A stretch of DNA of 58,202 nt from assembly GCA_902794095.1 (NCBI GenBank), contig CADBFZ010000013.1, forward strand, positions 1-58,202, in the 5' to 3' direction. Source of the stretch: an uncultured Lachnospiraceae bacterium (GTDB lineage Bacteria; Bacillota; Clostridia; Lachnospirales; Lachnospiraceae). Shown in pieces: positions 17,957 to 26,597 of this stretch. The stretch's first letter is position 1. Each line of letters begins with the position of its first letter. Below the pieces are notes generated by a model that had not been told where the DNA came from, ran no database searches, and saw only the letters and a program-made list of their open reading frames with translations. The position numbers were made by a program, and so were the translations under genes.

Positions 17957-19870
17957 TTAATAATGGAATCCACTATCATCAATGTAAACATTTTGTGATA
18001 CAGATACAAGATTACCTGCATGAGATGTTGTACCCGTATTTATTACTTCATAACGGTCATTCTGTTGATTATACTCAATCACCATATCCGTGAAGGTAAC
18101 CGTACCCCAGAATGCTTTCACGGTAGCTTGTCCGCTTTGACTGTTATATTGATAATCATATATACCAAAGCTTTGACCTGGTAAGCATACGCCAACCAGG
18201 TTAGTTGAAAGCTGACTTGCTATATCCATAAACTTATCCGCATCGCCGGTGACATTTGCTATCGGTCCGCTAACCGCACCCATTCCATAAGACGCATCCT
18301 CTATATATACGTTTCCGCTTGTGACTTTCATATTACCCGCTCCCGGCTGATATACAGAACCAAAGAAAGATGCCATTTCAGACATTGAAGGCGAGAAATT
18401 ACTTATATCAACATCACTTACCGTCTGAGGATAATTGGTACTTAAATCGGCTAATGCTATAGGAGTTATATTATGGTTCGTATCTTCCAGATAGGATGGC
18501 ATTGTAACCGAATTAGCCTGTGTAGTCGGTACGACCGATAAAACACCATTCGTATAAGCAAAATCAACACCACCAAGGCTGTAATAATTCGAGCCCTGAG
18601 CCTGAACAGCTGTATTGGCTGCATTGTTATTATATACAACAGTGTTAGTAGTTGTTGTGGTGGTATTATCATTCGAAGGCGCAGGTGCGTTAGCTATGGC
18701 ATCTGCCAGAAGCTTATCGTCTTCTTCTGTCTTATTGGCAAATCTGCCTTCTTCCTGTCCGTGTGCTACGTAATGTGCAAGGAGTTCTTCGGGATTATCA
18801 CCATAAACTACAGCAACATCAGGATATCTCTCTCCATAATATTCCGGATCAAAATCGGTTCCATCGTCCAGATTGTAATGGCCTTCGGGAGTTATCTCCA
18901 CAACTCTTGCGAGAGCTGCTTCAATCTGACGCTCAAGCGCTGTGGCCGTAGGAACAGCTACGGGAGGAAGAACTTCGTCATTTCCCGTATTGTTGTTAAC
19001 AGGCTCGGGGTCATTATCTTCATCGGGCACTACAACATCAACATCCGCAACTGCCGGAGGATCGTTGTTAACCGTTGCATTAGAATTATTATTCTGCTGA
19101 GGCTCATCCTCAGGTTCTACATCCGCATCAACTATTCCGAGAATCCAAGGCTTATCCCAACCGGTCTCTCCTACTACCTTGTCGAGAAGATCGGGATTTT
19201 CACGAAGCATACGAATTACAAAAGCGGGAAGATCACGTTCGGTGATATCTTCAAGTTCGAACATGATGCTGTCCACTTCTCTGTCGTTATAGAGATAAAC
19301 AGTGACTCTCTGTCCTGCTTTTACTTCGATTTCTTTGCTCTCACCAGTTACGGGATTGGTTCCGATAACACGCACATGTCCGTCGGTAATGATAAGGCTT
19401 TCGTGTTCTCCGCTGACGCTAACCCAGCCGGAAGTACCGCGGATACCGACGATCATAGTTGATGTTTCTATCTCAAAAGTCTCATCCTCAGCCAAAGGTT
19501 TATCAACTTCGAAGAAAATGCTTCCCTTTGTCAGATTCAGATTTAAGTACTTACCCTTTTGATTGAACTCTGAACGGCTGAGCTCATCCATGGTAACAAT
19601 CTTGGCATCATCAAGTCCTATGGATACAAGGCTTGCCACTGCAGTATCAAGCGAATTACCGCTTTTTAATCTGAGATTTTCTTTAACTGCCTGGGATGCA
19701 CCGTTATCTTCCATGGTGACCGTACCTTCATAGCGAAGAAGCCTCATGGTTGTTGCTCTTATCCCCCTACGGTAAAGCAGTATAAAGATAAGTGCCAAAA
19801 TAAGCACTATAACTATCGCAGATATTATTGCAATCCGCTTTTTTCCGAGTTGGTTCAATTTCTCCCTCAT
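17957..19870 (-). CDS. FecR-domain exported protein with one YPDV repeat
   Basis: 637 aa. The order is a short cytoplasmic head, membrane anchor (about 13-33), a FecR-like domain (about 38-200; NLNLTKGSIFFEVDKPL, STMIVGIRGTSGWVSV, VKAGQRVTVYLY), an Asn/Asp/Pro-rich linker with a YPDV-type repeat (FDPEYYGERYPDVAVVYG, plus-strand about 18727-18866), and a C-terminal domain of about 200 residues not recognised. FecR domains often bind extracellular polymers or act as regulators. The N-terminal 250 residues closely match the next gene upstream. It is followed after four bases by the CHASE2 cyclase, suggesting that FecR proteins feed the CHASE2 sensor. Confidence 0.85.
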   Translation of the reverse strand: MREKLNQLGKKRIAIISAIVIVLILALIFILLYRRGIRATTMRLLRYEGTVTMEDNGASQAVKENLRLKSGNSLDTAVASLVSIGLDDAKIVTMDELSRSEFNQKGKYLNLNLTKGSIFFEVDKPLAEDETFEIETSTMIVGIRGTSGWVSVSGEHESLIITDGHVRVIGTNPVTGESKEIEVKAGQRVTVYLYNDREVDSIMFELEDITERDLPAFVIRMLRENPDLLDKVVGETGWDKPWILGIVDADVEPEDEPQQNNNSNATVNNDPPAVADVDVVVPDEDNDPEPVNNNTGNDEVLPPVAVPTATALERQIEAALARVVEITPEGHYNLDDGTDFDPEYYGERYPDVAVVYGDNPEELLAHYVAHGQEEGRFANKTEEDDKLLADAIANAPAPSNDNTTTTTTNTVVYNNNAANTAVQAQGSNYYSLGGVDFAYTNGVLSVVPTTQANSVTMPSYLEDTNHNITPIALADLSTNYPQTVSDVDISNFSPSMSEMASFFGSVYQPGAGNMKVTSGNVYIEDASYGMGAVSGPIANVTGDADKFMDIASQLSTNLVGVCLPGQSFGIYDYQYNSQSGQATVKAFWGTVTFTDMVIEYNQQNDRYEVINTGTTSHAGNLVSVSQNVYIDDSGFHY

Positions 19871-19893
19871 AAAAACAAATCCCCTCTAATAAT

Positions 19894-21195
19894 TTAATTA
19901 TCACCCTGTGAACATCCGCAGTATTCGCAGCAATAGTCATCATATGGACCACTGTCGGTTACAGTAATAGTCTCGTATGTAGGAGGAATTCCCTGTCCCG
20001 GCATACCCGGATCGGTCATAATTGTCTCAGTATGAGTATGTGCACCATGATGTGTAAGTACAAAGTGATGAGCTCCAAGAGGTCCCTCAGCACCGCATAC
20101 AGTACAAACCATAGGTGTGTAGCAATTTCCGCCCTCGAATGTATGCTCACCGGTTGCAGGAATTACTTCGGTATATGTATCACCGCATACAGAACATGTG
20201 TAAGTCATAACTCCGGGGAGCACGCAATTAGCTTCCGTCGTGACTTCCGCTACATATGTATGATTTCCTGTTGCAGGAATAACTTCGGTATAGGAATCAC
20301 CGCATTCACATGTAAATGTTTTTTCACCGGCAGCACCGCAAGTTGCAGGCTTGGTAACTTCGGCTACATATTCATGCTCATGTACAGGTTCAGCTGAAGG
20401 TTCAGCAGGAGGTTCGGGTGTAGGCTCGGGCTCTACAACAGGTTCGGGTTCAGGCTCATCAGGTTCTGCATCAGCTATTCCGAGAATCCAGTTCTTATCC
20501 CATCCGGTCTCCTCGCAAACTCTGTCGAGAAGAACCATGTTCTCCCTTAATAATCCGAGGATAAATTCTGGAGCTTCACGCTCGGTAATATCCTCTACTT
20601 CAAACATTATGCTGTCCACGGATCTGTCATTATACAAATAGACAGTTACTCTCTGTCCGGGATTTACATCGATTTCTTTTCTCTCACCGGTTGTAGGATT
20701 GGTACCTATGATATGAACATGTCCGTCGGTGAGAATAAAACTTTCAACATCACCCTGAACGCTCACCCAGCCTGAAGTTCCGCGGATGCCGACGATCATT
20801 GTGGATGTTTCTATCTCAAATGATTCATCATCCGCAAGAGGCTTATCAACTTCGAAGAAAAGACTACCCGCAGTAAGATCAAGGTTAAGCTGTTTTCCGC
20901 TTTGCTTAAACTCTGCACGGCTGAGCTCATCCATGGTAACAATCTTGGTATCGTCAAGACCTATGGATACGGTTGAACTCTCGGAAGTATCGATTGTATT
21001 TCCGCTTAAAAGCCTGAGATTTTCTTTGATAGCTTTAAGGACTCCGTTATCCTGAAGGCTTACATTTCCCTCAATGCGTATAACTCTCATGGTCGTAGCG
21101 CTGATACCGCCTCGATTTGCTAAGAAAATAATGAGGCCGATCACAACCAGTAGTGCAACTGCCGATATAATAATGATCTTCTTTTTCTTATCCAT
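19894..21195 (-). CDS. FecR-domain exported protein with cysteine-pair repeats
   Basis: 433 aa paralogue of the preceding entry: N-terminal anchor, FecR-like domain (LNLDLTAGSLFFEVDKPLAD, STMIVGIRGTSGWVSV, NPGQRVTVYLYND) and a conserved ETGWDKNWILGIAD segment. The C-terminus is different: a Glu/Pro linker, then repeats of form HTYVAEVT-x-C-x-TYTCSVCGDTYTEVIPATG with paired cysteines. Such repeats are frequent in Lachnospiraceae surface proteins. The ATG at 21195 follows GGAGAGG; the alternative upstream ATG (21207) has no ribosome site. It sits 23 nt from the HD-GYP gene and 23 nt from its paralogue, in one transcription unit. Confidence 0.85.
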   Translation of the reverse strand: MDKKKKIIIISAVALLVVIGLIIFLANRGGISATTMRVIRIEGNVSLQDNGVLKAIKENLRLLSGNTIDTSESSTVSIGLDDTKIVTMDELSRAEFKQSGKQLNLDLTAGSLFFEVDKPLADDESFEIETSTMIVGIRGTSGWVSVQGDVESFILTDGHVHIIGTNPTTGERKEIDVNPGQRVTVYLYNDRSVDSIMFEVEDITEREAPEFILGLLRENMVLLDRVCEETGWDKNWILGIADAEPDEPEPEPVVEPEPTPEPPAEPSAEPVHEHEYVAEVTKPATCGAAGEKTFTCECGDSYTEVIPATGNHTYVAEVTTEANCVLPGVMTYTCSVCGDTYTEVIPATGEHTFEGGNCYTPMVCTVCGAEGPLGAHHFVLTHHGAHTHTETIMTDPGMPGQGIPPTYETITVTDSGPYDDYCCEYCGCSQGDN

Positions 21196-21218
21196 AATCC
21201 TCTCCATTATCAGATGAA

Positions 21219-22721
21219 TTAATCTTTCTTCCAGGCTTCGCTTTCAATAAACTTATCAAGTAACATTCCGTCGATCTGACCGTCGTCTCTCATGCTTCGA
21301 AGAATCTCAAATGCCTTTTCGGGCGGCATGGGAGGCTTATAAGGTCTGTCTTCTGCAGTAAGCGCATCATATACATCTATGATGGTAAGAAGTCTTGATT
21401 CGTTGGGAAGTTCTTCAGCTTTCAAATTGTTCGGATATCCCATTCCGTTTAAGAATTCATGGTGGGAACCGGACCAGAAAGGAACATCTTTGTAAATGCC
21501 TTTGAAATGCATCTTATCCAGCATTCTCTTGGTATATACGACGTGACTCTGTACTGTTTTTCTCTCGGTATCGGTAAGAGTTCCTTTTCTAACGGTGATT
21601 GCTTCGACTTCTTTTTCATACAAAAGAGGAATCTCTTCTCCGTCAGCATTCTTACATTTGATATTTGCAAAGCTCTTTAATTCCTCAATTCTTTCATCGG
21701 GAAGAAAGCCTGCTATGTTTGCTTTTTCAATTACTTCGTAAGCATGTTTGATAGTATCGATCTTAGCCATGCAATCACTGATCCTGTCAGGATGCTCGAG
21801 GAAATCGACTCTTTCCATCAGGCATGCGATCTCAACTCTGCTCTTTATTCCTGCCTTGAAATTACCGAGCCTGTCGGGCTTATCGAGAACCTCAAGAGGA
21901 ACGACAAGTTTACCGATATCATGGAGCCATATGCTCATCAGATAAGCATCTCTTGATTCTTCGGTAAAGGTCCAGGGATCGCCGTTTTCTGCCATCCAAT
22001 CAAGGAATTTGCCGGCATATTTAACCATGCTTCGTGTATGGTTTGCGTTGTATGAACTTCTCGCATCAATGGCATCAACCATTACTTCCACAAATGAATG
22101 AAGGGTATCGGTTACTTCCTGGGCAAGCTGATGGTTATTGAGTGATACTGCAGCAAGTGATGCAAGTGCAGAGACTATCTGCTCGTACGCAGGATCAAAA
22201 GGAATGATATTTCCGTCTTTATCCAGTGAATTGATAAGCTGAAGAACACCTATGATCTCATCTTTTTCATCATCCATGGGGATTACCAGCATTGATCCCG
22301 TGCGGTAATGAGTTATGGCATCATATTTCTGAGCACCTGAGAAATCATACTCTGTAGATTCATAGACATCCGGAATATTGATCTTCTTATTATCAAGTGC
22401 AGCGCACGCACATACATTTTTTCTTCCCAAGGGAACGGGAGGAAGATTCGCGTTACGACTCTGCTCCGCAGCAGGGATTCCCAGGGATCTTGTATAAACG
22501 GTGTGGAAGTTTAAGTGATCGTCTTCGAGGACATAAACCGTTCCCGCATCGCAGTGGCAGATATCCATTGCTTCGATAAGGATCTTCTGCATAAGCATGT
22601 CGAAATCCTTCTCTGCGGAAAGATCAAGTGCAATGGCTATCATTCTCTCAAGGCTGTATCCGCTGTTCTCAAAGAGGGATGCATCCATCATGCTGTTTTT
22701 AATGCATTTGTCATTACTCAC
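21219..22721 (-). CDS. GAF-HD-GYP protein, putative c-di-GMP phosphodiesterase
   Basis: 500 aa, no membrane segments, so cytoplasmic. The GAF sensor is at about 25-195. The HD-GYP domain (about 210-490) shows HTRSMVKYAG, WLHDIGKLVVP, SHHEFLNGMGYP and DVYDALTAEDRPY. The spacing between HD and GYP is longer than in most family members because of a Lys/Glu-rich helical insert (about 290-375). The start is GTG, overlapping the stop of the MBL gene by four bases (GTGA), with GGTGA seven bases upstream. Activity on c-di-GMP is inferred from family. Confidence 0.88.
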   Translation of the reverse strand: MSNDKCIKNSMMDASLFENSGYSLERMIAIALDLSAEKDFDMLMQKILIEAMDICHCDAGTVYVLEDDHLNFHTVYTRSLGIPAAEQSRNANLPPVPLGRKNVCACAALDNKKINIPDVYESTEYDFSGAQKYDAITHYRTGSMLVIPMDDEKDEIIGVLQLINSLDKDGNIIPFDPAYEQIVSALASLAAVSLNNHQLAQEVTDTLHSFVEVMVDAIDARSSYNANHTRSMVKYAGKFLDWMAENGDPWTFTEESRDAYLMSIWLHDIGKLVVPLEVLDKPDRLGNFKAGIKSRVEIACLMERVDFLEHPDRISDCMAKIDTIKHAYEVIEKANIAGFLPDERIEELKSFANIKCKNADGEEIPLLYEKEVEAITVRKGTLTDTERKTVQSHVVYTKRMLDKMHFKGIYKDVPFWSGSHHEFLNGMGYPNNLKAEELPNESRLLTIIDVYDALTAEDRPYKPPMPPEKAFEILRSMRDDGQIDGMLLDKFIESEAWKKD

Positions 22722-23500
22722 AGAATGATCACCTCATCCTTTCTGGCAAATGCTACATGTTCGCTCTTAACATCCGCCTCCATTTTTCTAAGGAAATCAT
22801 CACTGTGTCTTGGATCGTGATGAACGAATCTGATATTCTTCGTACCCGATCTCTTCATGACATCAAGTCCCTGTGCTACTGTTGAATGACCGTAGCCCCT
22901 TCTTCTGTCCAGTTCTTCATCGGTATACTGGGCATCAAAAAATAAAAGATCACAGTCCTTGGCAAACTCTATAAGTTCACCGACCTTATCTTCTTCATAT
23001 TCGTAATCGGTTGCATAGATTACGGACTTTCCGTTTTCTTCCAATCTGTAAACGGTACCTCCTCCGGGATGAACGGAAGGAATACCTGTTACGGTAAATC
23101 CGCCGATCTGAAGAGGAAATTCCGCATCATGAAAAGTGATATCCGAAGGATAATCCTCTATTCTGCAGGGCCAGAGAGGATTGGAGAAAACAGTACCGAG
23201 CTGTTCGTATGTATTTAGTATTCCGTTTTTACCGGCATAAAAACCGATCTTACGGCCTTTTTCAAAAATATAAGGAAAGAAGGGCAGACCAAGAACATGG
23301 TCAAGATGAGGATGTGTCATTAGAATGGAAATCTCTTTATCTCCCACATTCGGAGCATTTATGATTCCCGTTCCTGCATCCAAAAAGATTGCCTGATCAT
23401 CGCTTTCTACGAGAACGCAAGATGTTCCCCCGCCAAATTCAAGCATTTCAGGGCCTTCGGTAGGAATAGATCCCCTGGCACCCAGAATCGTTACTTTCAT
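22718..23500 (-). CDS. MBL-fold metallo-hydrolase
   Basis: 260 aa. N-terminal LGARGSIPT and GGGTSCVLVES are typical of the phosphodiesterase-like part of the metallo-beta-lactamase superfamily. The metal site THPHLDH is at 62-68, and later ligands are in PSVHPGGG, YATDYEYE, GYGHST and FVHHDPRHSD. The substrate may be a cyclic nucleotide or other phosphodiester, which would suit its place in an operon with an adenylate cyclase, but this is inference. First gene of the unit running down to the hydrogenase, with an extended -10 element upstream. Confidence 0.85.
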   Translation of the reverse strand: MKVTILGARGSIPTEGPEMLEFGGGTSCVLVESDDQAIFLDAGTGIINAPNVGDKEISILMTHPHLDHVLGLPFFPYIFEKGRKIGFYAGKNGILNTYEQLGTVFSNPLWPCRIEDYPSDITFHDAEFPLQIGGFTVTGIPSVHPGGGTVYRLEENGKSVIYATDYEYEEDKVGELIEFAKDCDLLFFDAQYTDEELDRRRGYGHSTVAQGLDVMKRSGTKNIRFVHHDPRHSDDFLRKMEADVKSEHVAFARKDEVIIL

Positions 23501-23538
23501 TATGTCACCCCTTCAAAAATAAAACCTATACCATGAAA

Positions 23539-23547
23539 ATTATACCA
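23539..23547 (-). promoter_or_regulatory. Extended -10 promoter of the MBL-FecR-cyclase operon
   Basis: On the minus strand TGGTATAAT is a perfect TG-n-TATAAT extended -10. No good -35 is visible. The plus strand shows a direct repeat of TATACCATG (23527-23535 and 23541-23549), the second copy overlapping the -10. Confidence 0.6.
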
Positions 23548-23657
23548 TGTAAGCGCGTAAAATGGGCATATTTTTATACTAAAGGTTATATTTCAAATGA
23601 TGACGGAAAGGTATATTATATTGATTGTTTAAGACTTGAAAAACGGAGATTTTTATA

Positions 23658-25106
23658 ATGGGAAAATTAAGTTCACTTAATCCTCGGAGGGTATTCGAAT
23701 TCTTCGAGGAAATCACACAGATCCCCCACGGCTCATACAACCTGGAGGGTATCAGAAAATATCTTATCGATTTTGCATCATCAAGAAATCTTGAATACAT
23801 CGCAGATGATGCAGGAAATGTGATCATCAAAAAGCCTGCGACAAACGGGTATGAAAACCAGCCCGGAATAATCCTTCAGGGTCATATGGATATGGTTGCC
23901 GTATGCGATGAGGGCTCGGGAATCGATATGAAGACCACACCCCTTGACGTCTTTGTAGACGGGGACTATATCGGTGCTCATCACACTTCCCTTGGCGGAG
24001 ATAACGGAATCGCTGTTGCCATGGCTCTTGCAATCCTTGATTCAAGCGATATTCCCCATCCCGCACTTGAAGTTGTTATCACAGCAAATGAAGAAACAGG
24101 CATGGAGGGCGCCGCAGGACTTGATATTAAGAATGTCTCAGCTCGCATGCTCCTTAACCTCGATTCAGAGGATGAAGGAATCTTCACGGTCGGATGCGCA
24201 GGCGGAGCAAGAGTTAAATGCACTCTCGCATCGGATGACAGTGCTATCCCCACTGACGTTACTTTCCTTGACCTTAAAGTAAGCGGACTTCTCGGCGGCC
24301 ACTCAGGAGCTATGATCCACCTTGGAAGAGCAAATGCCGGAAAGCTTATGGGAAGAATCCTCGGCAAAACATCGGAAGCTTCAAATTCAGCCGTTCTGAC
24401 ATCCCTCACAGGCGGAACTGCAGACAACGCCATCATGATAGAATGTAACGCTTCCATCGCCGTCTCAGCAGATGATGCCGAAGCGGTTAAAGCAGCCATG
24501 AAGGCAGAGGCAGAAGTTATTGCTAAGGAATATTCGGAGAAAGATCCCGGATTTGAACTTACAGTAAAAGAAAACACATCAGCCGCTAAGGACATTAATA
24601 TTTCCCTCAAAAAGGCAGCCGATTTTGTAAACACTCTTCCCTTCGGAGTCCAGGCAATGAGTAAGGATATCGAAGGACTTGTTCAGACCTCCCTTAACCT
24701 GGGAATCATTAAATGCGAAGACGCAAAAGTTACCGCTGAATTTTCCGTAAGAAGTTCTATCGGTTCCGAAAGGGACGAACTGATCGATAGACTTAAGAAG
24801 ATCACCGCGGATTTCGGTGGCACAAATGCCGTTACCGGTGTTTATCCCGGATGGGCATATAAGACCGAATCTCCTCTCAGAGATAAGATGGTCAGAGTAT
24901 TCAAGGATATGTACGGACATGAGCCCAAGGTCGAGGCCATCCACGCAGGCCTTGAATGCGGCTTTTTCATGGACAAGGCATCAGATATTGACGCAGTGTC
25001 AATTGGCCCCGACATGAAGGATATCCATACTACCGGAGAGAGACTCTCCATATCTTCCACCGCACGTATATACGACTACGTTCTTAAGGTCCTGGCAGAT
25101 AAATAA
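23658..25106 (+). CDS. pepD: Aminoacyl-histidine dipeptidase (PepD, M20 family)
   Basis: Cytoplasmic zinc dipeptidase of 482 aa, full family length, cleaving Xaa-His and other dipeptides. The metal and catalytic residues are visible: GHMDMV (H76, D78), GGDNGIA (D115), ANEETGMEG (E145, E146) and NLDSEDEG. The lid domain (about 185-385) and the C-terminal HAGLECGFF complete the M20 fold. CGGAG lies ten bases before the ATG. Single gene, ending at a palindrome and a shared terminator. Confidence 0.94.
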   Translation: MGKLSSLNPRRVFEFFEEITQIPHGSYNLEGIRKYLIDFASSRNLEYIADDAGNVIIKKPATNGYENQPGIILQGHMDMVAVCDEGSGIDMKTTPLDVFVDGDYIGAHHTSLGGDNGIAVAMALAILDSSDIPHPALEVVITANEETGMEGAAGLDIKNVSARMLLNLDSEDEGIFTVGCAGGARVKCTLASDDSAIPTDVTFLDLKVSGLLGGHSGAMIHLGRANAGKLMGRILGKTSEASNSAVLTSLTGGTADNAIMIECNASIAVSADDAEAVKAAMKAEAEVIAKEYSEKDPGFELTVKENTSAAKDINISLKKAADFVNTLPFGVQAMSKDIEGLVQTSLNLGIIKCEDAKVTAEFSVRSSIGSERDELIDRLKKITADFGGTNAVTGVYPGWAYKTESPLRDKMVRVFKDMYGHEPKVEAIHAGLECGFFMDKASDIDAVSIGPDMKDIHTTGERLSISSTARIYDYVLKVLADK

Positions 25107-25139
25107 ATTGTGACACCGGGTCGGACCCTCTGTCACAAT
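25107..25139. repeat. Dispersed two-stem palindrome, copy 1
   Basis: ATTGTGACA/TGTCACAAT (9 bp) encloses GGGTC-G-GACCC with two-base internal loops. The 20-nt core from GGGTCGG to GTCACA is identical to the copy at 33276-33304. Looks like a REP-type extragenic element. Starts at the pepD stop codon region. Confidence 0.7.
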
Positions 25140-25151
25140 CATAACGCAATA

Positions 25152-25180
25152 AAAAAGACAGCCTCATGGGCTGTCTTTTT
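25152..25180. terminator. Bidirectional terminator between pepD and rplT
   Basis: The stem GACAGCC/GGCTGTC is extended by A/T pairs on both sides (AAAAA and TTTTT), with loop TCATG. It can end transcription from pepD (plus) and from the infC-rpmI-rplT operon (minus). Confidence 0.85.
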
Positions 25181-25207
25181 AGTAGACATAAATTAGTTGA
25201 CTAAAAG

Positions 25208-25564
25208 TTAAGCGATCTCTTTCTTAGCCATCTCTGCAAGAGCTGCGAAGCCTGCTGCATCGTTTACAGCGAGCTCAGCGAGCATCTTTCTGTTCATGTC
25301 AACTCCGGCCTTCTTGAGACCGAACATGAACTTGCTGTAAGAAAGTCCGTTGATACGAGCTGCAGCGTTGATTCTGGTGATCCAGAGCTTTCTGAACTCT
25401 CTCTTTCTCTCCTTACGTCCTGAATAGGATGAGGTGAGAGCTCTCATTACGGACTGCTTAGCTACTCTATACTGATTACTTCTTGCGCCTCTGTAGCCCT
25501 TTGCAAGCTTCAGAACGCGATTGTGCTTTTTCTTGGCGTTTAATCCACCTTTAATTCTTGCCAT
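25208..25564 (-). CDS. rplT: 50S ribosomal protein L20
   Basis: 118 aa, standard length, basic. Recognised from [20 protein letters not shown] and [20 protein letters not shown]. Assembles early on 23S rRNA. In Firmicutes L20 also represses its own operon by binding the infC leader RNA. Last gene of infC-rpmI-rplT. Confidence 0.98.
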   Translation of the reverse strand: MARIKGGLNAKKKHNRVLKLAKGYRGARSNQYRVAKQSVMRALTSSYSGRKERKREFRKLWITRINAAARINGLSYSKFMFGLKKAGVDMNRKMLAELAVNDAAGFAALAEMAKKEIA

Positions 25565-25617
25565 TTGTTATTTCCTCCAATCTAACCGCCGGAAAAAACC
25601 GGACGGGTGCGTCTGCC

Positions 25618-25815
25618 TTACAGATAGGGCAGGATCTTCTTCATGTTCTTTACGTTGGTAGCGTCGGTCATAGCGGCCTTACGAAGATTTCTCTTTCTCT
25701 TGGTGCTCTTCTTGGTAAGAATATGACTCTTATAAGCCTTATTTCTCTTAAGCTTTCCGGTGCCGGTAGCCTTGAAGCGCTTAGCTGCGGCGCTGCTTGT
25801 TTTCATCTTGGGCAT
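25618..25815 (-). CDS. rpmI: 50S ribosomal protein L35
   Basis: 65 aa, very basic. [20 protein letters not shown] and [17 protein letters not shown] are the family signature. It sits between infC (17 nt) and rplT (53 nt), the normal bacterial order, with GGAGGAAGTA before its start. Confidence 0.98.
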   Translation of the reverse strand: MPKMKTSSAAAKRFKATGTGKLKRNKAYKSHILTKKSTKRKRNLRKAAMTDATNVKNMKKILPYL

Positions 25816-25832
25816 ATTACTTCCTCCTAATC

Positions 25833-26381
25833 TTACTGCTGCGTAGCTTCTTCTTTATTTTTTGACGGCTTGTCGTCTTTCTTAGCCGTTAAAAACATGA
25901 TAATACTTCTGCCTTCAACTTTGGCAGGCTTCTCGATGGTCGCAACATCTGAAAGAGCCTCTGCGAAATCATCGAGCACGTGCTTGGTGGTATTCATATG
26001 AGCCATCTCACGTCCGCGGAAACGAAGTGTAACCTTTACCTTGTCTCCCTTAGCGAGGAACTTTCTGGCTGCATTGATCTTGGTATTAACATCGTTGGTA
26101 TCGATATTGGGAGAAATACGAATCTCCTTGATCTCGATCTGATGCTGCTTCTTACGAGCTTCCTTCTCCTTACGGATCTGCTCGTACTGATACTTGCCGT
26201 AGTCAGCAATCTTACATACGGGCGGATTGGCACCGGGAGCAATCTTGATCAGGTCAAGTCCCGCATCATGTGCCATCTTAAGAGCATCCTTGGTGGGCAT
26301 TACACCGACCTGTTCGCCGGTCTGTCCGATGACTCTTACTTCCTTGTCTCTTATCTGTTCGTTGATAAATAAGTTGTTAAT
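25833..26381 (-). CDS. infC: Translation initiation factor IF-3, AUU start
   Basis: Reading from an ATT at 26381 gives 182 aa beginning (M)[19 protein letters not shown], the conserved IF-3 N-terminus. Starting at the first ATG (26300) would remove 27 conserved residues. GGAGGG lies seven bases before the ATT. A rare AUU start is the known device by which infC controls its own translation in other bacteria: IF-3 itself discriminates against it. The N- and C-domains are intact ([30 protein letters not shown]). It follows a leader with an intrinsic terminator. Confidence 0.95.
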   Translation of the reverse strand: MNNLFINEQIRDKEVRVIGQTGEQVGVMPTKDALKMAHDAGLDLIKIAPGANPPVCKIADYGKYQYEQIRKEKEARKKQHQIEIKEIRISPNIDTNDVNTKINAARKFLAKGDKVKVTLRFRGREMAHMNTTKHVLDDFAEALSDVATIEKPAKVEGRSIIMFLTAKKDDKPSKNKEEATQQ

Positions 26382-26545
26382 ACTCGTACCCTCCGGGTAA
26401 AACCCTAAAAAAATAAGCGGCTTGCAGTAAGCCGCTTACAGAATACATTCGATCATCATTAAGATCGGACTTCTGAACCTGTTTGGCTAGTGCCTGCAGG
26501 TGAGAGCGGCTGCTCTGCTTTATTGTCCACGTGTTCACACGCAAA
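26382..26545 (-). promoter_or_regulatory. infC operon leader, L20-type autoregulatory RNA
   Basis: About 160 nt separate the promoter from the infC start. They hold several pairable segments (for example AGCAGCCGCTCTCACCTGCA) and, near the gene, a strong intrinsic terminator (26407-26438). This is the layout of the Firmicutes L20 leader, in which L20 binding favours premature termination. The class is inferred from operon, position and terminator, not from an alignment. Confidence 0.7.
26407..26438 (-). terminator. Leader terminator (attenuator) upstream of infC
   Basis: A 10-bp perfect stem (26414-26423 with 26429-26438, TAAGCGGCTT type) with a 5-nt loop is followed on the minus strand by seven T. 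It ends 25 nt before the AUU start codon. Confidence 0.9.
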
Positions 26546-26549
26546 TGAG

Positions 26550-26578
26550 ATGATAACACACGGTATGACCCGTGTCAA
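26550..26578 (-). promoter_or_regulatory. Sigma-A promoter of infC-rpmI-rplT
   Basis: On the minus strand a perfect TTGACA (26573-26578) is followed after 17 bp by TATCAT (26550-26555). Confidence 0.85.
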
Positions 26579-26597
26579 CATATTTTAAGTAAAAAGA

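Noticed and set aside
18761..19462. 233-aa plus-strand open frame
   Set aside because: Antisense to the FecR gene; no ribosome site and odd composition.
20100..20400. Repeated DNA considered as a mobile repeat
   Set aside because: It is coding repeats (YTEVIPATG units with Cys pairs) inside the second FecR gene.
23981..24634. 217-aa minus-strand open frame
   Set aside because: Entirely opposite pepD, Ser/Ala-rich low-complexity translation typical of an antisense frame.
26300..26302. ATG as the start of infC
   Set aside because: Would delete 27 conserved residues of IF-3; the ATT at 26381 has a better ribosome site.
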